From Candidatus Hydrogenedentota bacterium (GTDB lineage: Bacteria > UBA8481 > J006), in assembly GCA_003697085.1 (NCBI GenBank), contig RFFU01000061.1, forward strand, positions 1 to 23,612: a stretch of DNA of 23,612 nt, given 5' to 3'. The stretch's first letter is position 1. Each line of letters opens with the position of its first letter. Under the pieces are notes generated by a model. It made no database searches. It was not told where the DNA came from and saw only the letters and a program-made list of their open reading frames with translations. Of this stretch, positions 1 through 7,336 are shown piece after piece. Both the position numbers and the translations under genes were made by a program.

Positions 1-123
1 GGAACGAGGAAGTGGCCCTTCGGCCTCCATTCGTTGCGCCAAACCCGGCCGTGAGACCGCCGGCTGCTCCCACCACGGGTGGCCCATGTACGTGTGCTTT
101 TCCAAAATCTTTCGTTCTCCCTC

Positions 124-155
124 TTGACTCTGTACCAAGGTACGGGGTTTAGAAT
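124..155 (+). promoter_or_regulatory. MerR-type promoter of the merR-merTP operon
   Basis: A -35 box TTGACT (124-129) and a -10 box TAGAAT (150-155) are separated by 20 bp. That is longer than the usual 17 bp and is the hallmark of promoters that MerR-family activators untwist. The expected start of transcription, about 7 bp after the -10 box, falls on or next to the merR ATG at 162, so the mRNA would be leaderless or nearly so. Nothing recognisable was seen upstream in 1-123. Confidence 0.85.
127..148 (+). promoter_or_regulatory. MerR operator (imperfect palindrome)
   Basis: The core GTACC-AA-GGTAC (132-143) is a dyad lying inside the over-long promoter spacer, and weaker symmetry extends outward to 127 and 148. 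Known mer operators have GTAC half-sites in this position between the -35 and -10 boxes. The site therefore supports autoregulation of merR and mercury-induced expression of the downstream transporter. Confidence 0.8.
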
Positions 156-161
156 GCGATT

Positions 162-632
162 ATGAACAAGGAAAGAAAGCGGAAATCGGGGTTGGGCCAT
201 AAGGAAGAGTGGTTGTCGAGCGGAGGCGTGGCGTGCGCGGCATGGGTGTCCGTCGAAACGTGGCGGTATTATGAACGGAACGATCTGCTGCCACCCCCGC
301 CGCGGTCCTCCTCCGGATACCGTCGCTATCCGCTCGACGCCGTGCGGCGTCTCCACTTCGTGAAGAAGGCGCAGGTCCTAGGGTTTTCGCTTCGTGAAAT
401 CCGGGAGTTGTTGGGACTGCGGGGCGTTTCGGGAAAGAAACGTTGCGGAGAGGTTCGAAAGAAGGCGGAAGCGAAGATTGCGGAGATCGATGAGAAACTC
501 CGGCTTTTGAGGCCGATAAAACGAACGTTCGAGAAACTGGCGCGGGCCTGCCGGGAACGCCGACCGACGGTACCGTGCCCGGTCCTCGAGGCTCTCGACG
601 GCTCCCGGAGCGGAAAGGAGAGGGAAAGATGA
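162..632 (+). CDS. merR: Mercury-responsive MerR-family transcriptional regulator
   Basis: A 156-residue regulator that binds the spacer of its own promoter and activates it when Hg(II) binds. The N-terminal winged HTH is recognisable (VETWRYYERNDLLPP, then SGYRRY and FVKKAQVLGFSLREI), followed by a dimerisation helix at about 95-130. The three Hg(II)-ligand cysteines of MerR are present as Cys95 (KKRCGEV), Cys130 (ARACRE) and Cys139 (VPCPVLEAL), with spacing matching characterised MerR (82, 117, 126 in Tn501). This distinguishes it from copper, zinc or redox sensors of the family. Oddities are Trp28 where the HTH turn is normally Gly, and an extra Cys25. The ATG at 162 has no Shine-Dalgarno because it sits at the predicted transcription start. 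It overlaps the transporter gene by 4 bp (ATGA), so the two are one operon. Confidence 0.92.
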   Translation: MNKERKRKSGLGHKEEWLSSGGVACAAWVSVETWRYYERNDLLPPPPRSSSGYRRYPLDAVRRLHFVKKAQVLGFSLREIRELLGLRGVSGKKRCGEVRKKAEAKIAEIDEKLRLLRPIKRTFEKLARACRERRPTVPCPVLEALDGSRSGKERER

Positions 633-1282
633 AGAAGGAACGCCTGGCCGATTCCGCCTCCTTGCTGGCGGCTTTGGGAGCTTCGCTGTGCTGTGTGGGA
701 CCGTTCGTCCTGGTCGCGCTCGGCTTCGGAGCGGCCGCCGGCGCGGTCTCGGCTTTCTTTGCTCCGTGGCGGCCCTACCTGCTGGTAGTGGCCTTCGGAA
801 TCGTGGGCTGGCGTCTCTTCGTTCTTTATCGGCCCCGCCGGTTCTCCGCGCGGGCGTGTTCCGGGACGAAGGGAGAGTGTGGACCAGAGAAACTGTCTCG
901 AGAGAGGTCGTTGACGTGGGGTATTTTCGGGCTGGTTGTCCTTTTTGCCGCCGCGCCGTATCTTTTGGTGTTTATTCCTATGCTGAGCCCGCCTCTTTCC
1001 TCCGGAATCTCGCTGCCAACGTCCCAACCGGAATCGCCGGCGACACCGGCGTCCCGGCTCTGTTTTGCGATCGAAGGGATGACTTGCCCCGCGTGCGCGC
1101 GGCGAATCGAGGAAGCATTGAGGGAGATGCCCGGAGTGGAATCGGCGCGTGTCGATTACGGCAAGGCCGAAGCGTGCGTGGAGCCGACCGGAGAAACCGG
1201 GATTACGGAAGAGAAGGTAATCGCGGTGATCGGCACTTCCGGCTATGCCATACCGATAGCGTCCCCGGCGCCGTCCGGATGA
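629..1282 (+). CDS. merTP: MerT-MerP fusion, mercuric ion transporter
   Basis: A 217-residue inner-membrane protein that takes up Hg(II). Residues 1-120 are MerT-like: a first helix with the paired cysteines Cys21-Cys22 (SLCCVGPF), two further hydrophobic segments (about 48-67 and 97-118), and a cytoplasmic loop with Cys77 and Cys84, as in MerT. A Pro/Ser-rich linker (about 128-143) leads to a C-terminal heavy-metal-associated domain with the GMTCPAC motif (Cys153, Cys156), equivalent to MerP. Such MerT-MerP fusions are known. The start at 629 is chosen over an in-frame start at 575 because AAGGAG (615-620) is well spaced and the ATG overlaps the merR stop. No merA, merB or other mercury gene follows; the downstream DNA is degraded mobile-element sequence. 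Confidence 0.9.
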   Translation: MKKERLADSASLLAALGASLCCVGPFVLVALGFGAAAGAVSAFFAPWRPYLLVVAFGIVGWRLFVLYRPRRFSARACSGTKGECGPEKLSRERSLTWGIFGLVVLFAAAPYLLVFIPMLSPPLSSGISLPTSQPESPATPASRLCFAIEGMTCPACARRIEEALREMPGVESARVDYGKAEACVEPTGETGITEEKVIAVIGTSGYAIPIASPAPSG

Positions 1283-1307
1283 CGGAGTAAGGAAGCCACG
1301 GAAGACA

Positions 1308-1400
1308 GTAGAGTAGACGCTGGCCGGAGGCGTGACGCTCTCGGCTCTCCGCCCCCTCTTCGAACCGGACGTGCGGTTTTTCCGCATCTGGCTCTCTCGG
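1308..1400 (-). mobile_element. Group II intron 3' remnant (domains V and VI)
   Basis: Read on the minus strand, 1394-1362 gives a group II domain V hairpin: GAGCC at the 5' side, an UGCGG/CCGCA upper stem with a five-A loop, the CGU bulge, and the closing GGTTC. It is followed by GAAGAGGGGG, a domain VI-like segment, and CTACTCTAC ending near 1308, typical of bacterial group II intron 3' ends. One base of the lower stem (A where G is expected) mismatches. No reverse transcriptase ORF and no 5' end are found, so this is a dead fragment. Sequence on to about 1480 may also be intron (domain IV tail), but I cannot prove it. Confidence 0.72.
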
Positions 1401-1486
1401 AATCTCTCGCCTTGGGCATTCACAAAGGAATTTCGGTTCCTGTTTCGCCTTTCGGCCAAGTTTTGTCCTTAAATCGCCCGATGTAC

Positions 1487-1561
1487 ATGACTCCTTTGTT
1501 TCCCAGAGCGCGGCGCCTGGGCATCTCCCGCCCCCGCCTCGACCGCATCCTGAAACGCTGA
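1487..1561 (+). pseudogene. Possible relic of a Fis-type HTH C-terminus
   Basis: A short open frame ends in ARRLGISRPRLDRILKR and a stop at 1559-1561. This resembles the last helix-turn-helix of Fis/NtrC-type regulators, where A-x-x-LGISRxxLxRxLK is common. No body of such a gene precedes it. It lies beside the intron fragment, so it looks like the tail of a deleted gene. The match is short and could be chance. Confidence 0.3.
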
Positions 1562-1563
1562 CG

Positions 1564-1584
1564 AAAAAACCCCGGTTTCCGGAA
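1564..1584 (-). terminator. Rho-independent terminator of the methyltransferase-SDR-HlyIII operon
   Basis: On the minus strand, CCGG-AAA-CCGG (extended by two G-T pairs) is followed by six T residues. It lies about 50 bp downstream of the HlyIII stop codon, in the right orientation to end that operon. Confidence 0.6.
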
Positions 1585-1634
1585 CAATTATCCTTTCACA
1601 GATGGGGAATCCGGTCTTCAAGTATTGAACTGTA

Positions 1635-2354
1635 TCAGTGGGCCGGGGGAGGTATTACATAGAGAAAAACCGCGAGAAAGTGAAGGATGCTTCCGGCAAG
1701 AACGAAGAGGTGCCACAGAGCGTGGGAAAGCGGGACGCGCGGGTTGTCATAGAAAACGACTCCGACGGTATAGGATACCCCTCCGGCGAAAAGCAGTGCG
1801 ATCCCCGTTGTCCCGACTGCCGCCTTGATCTCACCGATTCCAAGAAGGCAGAGCCACCCCATAACGATATAGACGAGGACAGCGGTCTTCTCATAGCGAT
1901 CGATTGCAATCGCCTTAAAAAGGATGCCGATAAGCGCCAGAGCCCAAACGACTCCAAAGAGCGACCAGGCGAGCGCGGCGTTGGAACGGATCGAGACGAG
2001 CAGGACAGGTGTATAGGTGCCGGCGATAAGGAGATAGATGGCGGAATGGTCGAGGATGCGGAAGATGCGTGTCACGCGCGGTCCGGGAAGACTGTGGTAG
2101 AGGGTGGAGGCGGCATAGAGAAGGATGAGAGAGGCACCGAAGACGCTTCCGCTTACGATACTCCACGGATCACCGGAGCGTGAGGCTCGGACAACAAGAA
2201 GGACGGTGCCGGCGATGCCAAGGAGGAGGCCGAGTCCATGGGTGATGGCGTTGGCGATCTCGTGAAGAAGAGAGTAGCGTGGAGGCAGGCTTTGCCTCGA
2301 GTCGGTTTTCGGTTCGGAAGACGAAGGAAACTCCGGGCTCGCGGTTTCATCCAT
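1635..2354 (-). CDS. Hemolysin III (YqfA/PAQR-like) family membrane protein
   Basis: A 239-residue integral membrane protein with about seven hydrophobic helices. Family signatures are visible: HEIANAITHGLG near the N-terminus, LYAASTLYHSLPG, RILDHSAIYLLIAGTYTPVLL split over helices 3-4, and a C-terminal ALWHLFVLAGSILHF. The conserved Glu/His/Asp/His set forms the putative metal site of this CREST/PAQR-related superfamily. Despite the name, haemolysis is not established for most members; roles in membrane homeostasis are suggested, and I make no functional claim beyond the family. The ATG at 2354 overlaps the SDR stop by 8 bp. An upstream extension to 2525 in the same frame merely shadows the SDR and is rejected. 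It is the last gene of a three-gene minus-strand operon ended by the terminator at 1564-1584. Confidence 0.85.
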   Translation of the reverse strand: MDETASPEFPSSSEPKTDSRQSLPPRYSLLHEIANAITHGLGLLLGIAGTVLLVVRASRSGDPWSIVSGSVFGASLILLYAASTLYHSLPGPRVTRIFRILDHSAIYLLIAGTYTPVLLVSIRSNAALAWSLFGVVWALALIGILFKAIAIDRYEKTAVLVYIVMGWLCLLGIGEIKAAVGTTGIALLFAGGVSYTVGVVFYDNPRVPLSHALWHLFVLAGSILHFLAVFLYVIPPPAH

Positions 2355-3174
2355 AGCGAAGGCAGAGTTCGTGAAGGCGCCGGAGAGCGGAGCGGTCGCG
2401 GGAAAAGGGACAAAAAGCCTCGCGGCAATTGGAGAAGTAGCGCCCGGTGATTCCCTCCACCTCGGAAGAGAGGGCGAGAAAGAGGGGAGTCCGCGCTCCC
2501 TGCTCCGGCGTCTCGTGTCCTCCAAAACCCAGATCGTTGCTCAAACGCGAGTTGACATCACCCGGATGGCAGGAATTGATCGTGATCCCTGTTGAGGAAA
2601 GGGCTTCGGCGTGAGTGACGGTGAGCATTCGGTTGGCCTGCTTCGACTGGCGATAGGCGGTTCCGTTGGAGTAGCGCCGGCGGCGGAATTCGACATCATC
2701 GATATCGAGGTCGCCGGCCCAATAACTGGCGACGTTGACGACGCGGCTCGGCGCGGCGGCCGCGAGGGCTTCTCGAAAGAGTTCGACGAGCCGGAAGTAA
2801 CTCAGGACATTGACCGCCCATTGGAGCTCGATTCCGTCGGACGATTCCGTACGAGAGCGTGGGGCGATCGCGGCCGCATTGACGAGGAGTGAGAGGGGAT
2901 CGGCCCAATTTCGGGCGAGTTCACGAAGAGCAGAGGCGGAGGAGAGATCGATCGGAACGAAACGGATGGTAGCGGTCGGGGTTCTTCGGCGAAGCGATTC
3001 GAGCAATTCTTCCGCGCGGCCGCGGTTCCGCCCGAGTAACGTCACCTCACATCCGGCTTCCACGAGCCCCGCGACGATCGCTTGACCGATCGCCCCCGTT
3101 CCTCCGGTAACGAGGGCGCGTTTGGGAGAGCGGGGCGAAGAGGATAGGGGCGGGACAGCGGCGGAGAAATTCAT
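2347..3174 (-). CDS. Short-chain dehydrogenase/reductase (retinol-dehydrogenase-like)
   Basis: A 275-residue NAD(P)-dependent oxidoreductase. The Rossmann glycine motif TGGTGAIG is at 23-30, followed by LLGRNRGRAEELLESL, where the arginine after the second strand favours NADP(H). The acidic stretch VPIDLS, a variant NAA, catalytic Ser150 (VNVASYWAG) and Tyr174-x3-Lys178 (YRQSKQAN) follow. The long insertion between Ser and Tyr (DLDIDDVEFRRRRYSNG) and the later HPG are typical of the retinol dehydrogenase/WW-domain oxidoreductase branch rather than FabG. The substrate cannot be inferred. The ATG at 3174 overlaps the methyltransferase stop (ATGA); a longer open frame up to 3450 only shadows the methyltransferase. 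Being sandwiched between a methyltransferase and HlyIII suggests a lipid or small-molecule role, which is inference. Confidence 0.87.
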   Translation of the reverse strand: MNFSAAVPPLSSSPRSPKRALVTGGTGAIGQAIVAGLVEAGCEVTLLGRNRGRAEELLESLRRRTPTATIRFVPIDLSSASALRELARNWADPLSLLVNAAAIAPRSRTESSDGIELQWAVNVLSYFRLVELFREALAAAAPSRVVNVASYWAGDLDIDDVEFRRRRYSNGTAYRQSKQANRMLTVTHAEALSSTGITINSCHPGDVNSRLSNDLGFGGHETPEQGARTPLFLALSSEVEGITGRYFSNCREAFCPFSRDRSALRRLHELCLRYG

Positions 3175-4037
3175 GGCAGGTCCAAGGGTTTTCTGCGCGC
3201 GACGAGGAGAAGGTTCGCGCTGGCACGAATATCGCTCTCCGCAGGATCGGAGGAGACCCAACGAAGAATGGCGGGCGCCGGGAGGTGCCAGCGCCGGGGA
3301 AAAAGCACAGCGGACCCGAGGAGACGTTCGAGAAGGCGCGAAAGGAGCACGAAGGGGAGAAAGAGATCCATCAACATCTGGCGCCGTTTGCCGACATAGG
3401 CGACGAGTCCCGTGACATCGAACCCTTGTTTCTCGAGACGGCGCGTCCACGCGGCCGGAGGATCCTGGTGGACATGGTGGAAGGTTTTTCGAAGGAAGGA
3501 GAGGTAAAACCGCCGGAGCGGATCGAGCCGAATTATTCTCAATAGCCGTGCCCAGAAGAGAAGGGGTTCGTAGTGATCGGAGATCGTCGTTGCAAGAAAG
3601 GGCCCTCCGGGAATCAGAACCCGGGCCGTCTCGAGTAATGCGGTATCGATGTCATCCACGTGCTCGAGAACACAGTTGGAGACAGCGCCCTGAAACGTCC
3701 CGTCTCGAAACGGGAGCCGCGTCATATCAGCGACGACGAGATGGGGCGAGGTTCTCGAACGGGCGCGTTGGAGTTCTTCGAAGGAGCGGTCGATTGCGGC
3801 GAAGAACCGTTTTCCGTTTTTCTCGAGGAGCGCGGCGAAGCGACCGTCACCATGGCCGAGGTCGAGGATACGCCCGTTCGGGAAGCGGGGGAGAAGCAGA
3901 GCGGCTTCCCGACTTCGAATCAACGCGCGACTGAGCGGCGCGAAGAGAAGATAATCGAGAAAGAGAGGCAGGTCCGGCGGACGATATCCGGCGGCGTCCT
4001 CATCCTCCCGGATGTGCGCTGTCATCGGCGAAGTCAT
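3171..4037 (-). CDS. Class I SAM-dependent methyltransferase
   Basis: A 288-residue Methyltransf_11-type enzyme. SAM-binding motif I LDLGHGDGRF is at 58-67, a motif II acidic residue at AAIDRS, motif LVVADMTRLPFRDGTF next, then SNCVLEHVDD at 121-129 and ARVLIPGGPFLATT. The C-terminal part carries a hydrophobic stretch (MLMDLFLPFVLLSRLLERLL) that may contact membrane. The start at 4037 is preferred because GGAAGAAG lies just upstream; the open frame continues to 4136 without a ribosome-binding site, and that extension is judged untranslated leader. It is the first gene of the operon with the SDR (4 bp overlap) and HlyIII. The substrate is unknown. Confidence 0.83.
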   Translation of the reverse strand: MTSPMTAHIREDEDAAGYRPPDLPLFLDYLLFAPLSRALIRSREAALLLPRFPNGRILDLGHGDGRFAALLEKNGKRFFAAIDRSFEELQRARSRTSPHLVVADMTRLPFRDGTFQGAVSNCVLEHVDDIDTALLETARVLIPGGPFLATTISDHYEPLLFWARLLRIIRLDPLRRFYLSFLRKTFHHVHQDPPAAWTRRLEKQGFDVTGLVAYVGKRRQMLMDLFLPFVLLSRLLERLLGSAVLFPRRWHLPAPAILRWVSSDPAESDIRASANLLLVARRKPLDLP

Positions 4038-4414
4038 GTCTTCTTCCAAAACCATTTCAAAGAAACAGAAAGTGAGAAATCCGCACAGAGCCATCGTTCC
4101 GAACGTCCGAATCGCCGGCACACGGCCCCGCGGCAAAACGTACCGACACGGCGAATGGGTCGAGATAGATCACCCCTTACGATTCTCCTCTCTCACGGGG
4201 GCAACGTAGCCATAAGGAGTTCCCTTGTCAAGCAAGGCTGATTTCTTCCCGGGCAAAGAGAAAAAAAACGGATTTTTTTCGTGGACATTCTTCGCTTGAA
4301 TTCCATTTTATTCTCCGTGTTCCCTGTGTCCCTGTAGCGAATCTCCTTTTTCACGTTTCCGGTGAAAAGACGAAAAACTGGATAGACCCCCTCTTCCCGT
4401 TTACTCTGTCGCGG
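4038..4414. other. Divergent intergenic region
   Basis: This is the leader/promoter region between the minus-strand methyltransferase operon and the plus-strand glycosyltransferase. It contains the minus-strand promoter at 4203-4231. No plus-strand promoter with both boxes convincing was found, although the 4255-4320 segment is notably AT-rich. The glycosyltransferase start has no clear Shine-Dalgarno. Confidence 0.6.
4203..4231 (-). promoter_or_regulatory. Sigma70-like promoter for the methyltransferase operon
   Basis: On the minus strand a perfect TTGACA (4231-4226) is followed after 17 bp by TACGTT (4208-4203), a weak -10. Predicted transcription would begin near 4196, giving a leader of about 160 nt before the methyltransferase ATG. 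Confidence 0.45.
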
Positions 4415-6638
<2,224 letters not shown>

Positions 6639-6686
6639 AAAGAAGAAAGATGGTGACCTCGTGAAAGACGGTGAAAGCGGATCGGA

Positions 6687-7067
6687 TCAGGCGAGACGAA
6701 GGTAGGACGTGCGGAGAGCCGTGAGGTTGTTTCTCAGGAGCGCGTCTTCCTCGGGCGTGAGATTACCAGCCGTCTTTTCCTGAAGAACTCCCAGAACATC
6801 GATGAGATAGCGGGCCTGGGAGAGATTCTTTTTCGTCTCACCGGTGGAGGGATGAGGCATCTCCCCGAGTGCGATGTGCGCTTCCATTACGAGTGTGGCA
6901 ATGAAGAAATCGAAACGCGCCGGCGGGACCTTGGTTTCATTTCCCGTTTCGTCCTCCGCAACCTGGGCCTTCTTCCCGAAGGCTTCGCGCGCCTCGCGAT
7001 CCTTCTCCTCCTGGACCGTTCCGGTATCCGGAGCGGATTCCCGCGGAGGCGTCGAATCTTCCGCCAT
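6687..7067 (-). CDS. DUF1844 domain protein
   Basis: A 126-residue small soluble protein. The N-terminal third (about 1-50) is acidic, low-complexity and rich in Glu/Asp/Pro/Lys. The C-terminal part matches the DUF1844 pattern: FDFFIATLVMEAHIALGE, then a conserved Pro-x-T-G-E, ARYLIDVLGVLQEKTAGN, LTPEEDALL and a closing LRTSYL. The family's function is unknown; it occurs widely in diderm phyla, often beside translation or metabolism genes. The start at 7067 is preferred over 7145 because of a strong GGAGGTG six bases upstream. It is convergent with leuB (48 bp apart, no obvious terminator) and divergent from the sugar transporter operon. Confidence 0.8.
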   Translation of the reverse strand: MAEDSTPPRESAPDTGTVQEEKDREAREAFGKKAQVAEDETGNETKVPPARFDFFIATLVMEAHIALGEMPHPSTGETKKNLSQARYLIDVLGVLQEKTAGNLTPEEDALLRNNLTALRTSYLRLA

Positions 7068-7073
7068 AATGCT

Positions 7074-7080
7074 CACCTCC
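7074..7080 (-). promoter_or_regulatory. Strong ribosome-binding site fixing the DUF1844 start
   Basis: Minus-strand GGAGGTG lies six bases before the ATG at 7067-7065, so the longer open frame beginning at 7145 is not the likely protein. Confidence 0.75.
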
Positions 7081-7300
7081 AACGAACGGATAATATCGGA
7101 TTTCCGTCCGAAGAAAAGATCAAGAACCTCGAAGAGATATTTCAACCGCCTCGTCTTTCCATCTCCGGGAGGCTGAGTCCCTTTCTACCTCCCAAAACAC
7201 CAAAATCATAGTGCTCCGACAGGCGACAGGCCGAGGCCGCGCAACAACGAGTTTTTTCGGACGGCTCCGAAAAAAAACAATACAACGTTTTCTTCTTTCC

Positions 7301-7330
7301 TTGACGCAAGCGAGAAAACACTGTTATACC
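7301..7330 (+). promoter_or_regulatory. Sigma70-like promoter of the sugar transporter operon
   Basis: TTGACG (7301-7306) is followed by TTATAC (7324-7329, spacing 17) or TATACC (7325-7330, spacing 18). The expected transcript start, about 7336-7337, coincides with the first usable ATG of the transporter gene. Confidence 0.6.
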
Positions 7331-7336
7331 TTTGTT

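Noticed and set aside
1-123. Possible end of an upstream coding gene in the first bases
   Set aside because: Frames are open for only short distances on either strand and none matches a family I know, so nothing is called.
1355-1370. GGTTCGAA-like sequence suggesting a tRNA T-arm
   Set aside because: It is part of the group II intron domain V hairpin; no acceptor, D or anticodon stems fit around it.
326-1459. Long minus-strand open frame of 377 codons across the mer genes
   Set aside because: It runs antisense to merR and merTP, is Arg/Ser-rich without domains, and its N-terminal part is the translated group II intron domain V. It is a shadow frame.
2354-2525. N-terminal extension of the HlyIII protein
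   Set aside because: It lies wholly within the SDR gene, is Arg/Ser/Pro-rich, and the family N-terminus begins after the ATG at 2354.
7167-7193. GGGAGG...CCTCCC hairpin between the DUF1844 gene and the transporter promoter
   Set aside because: A 6 bp stem with a 15-base loop and no T-run. Resemblance to parts of a c-di-GMP riboswitch was considered, but the conserved core is missing.
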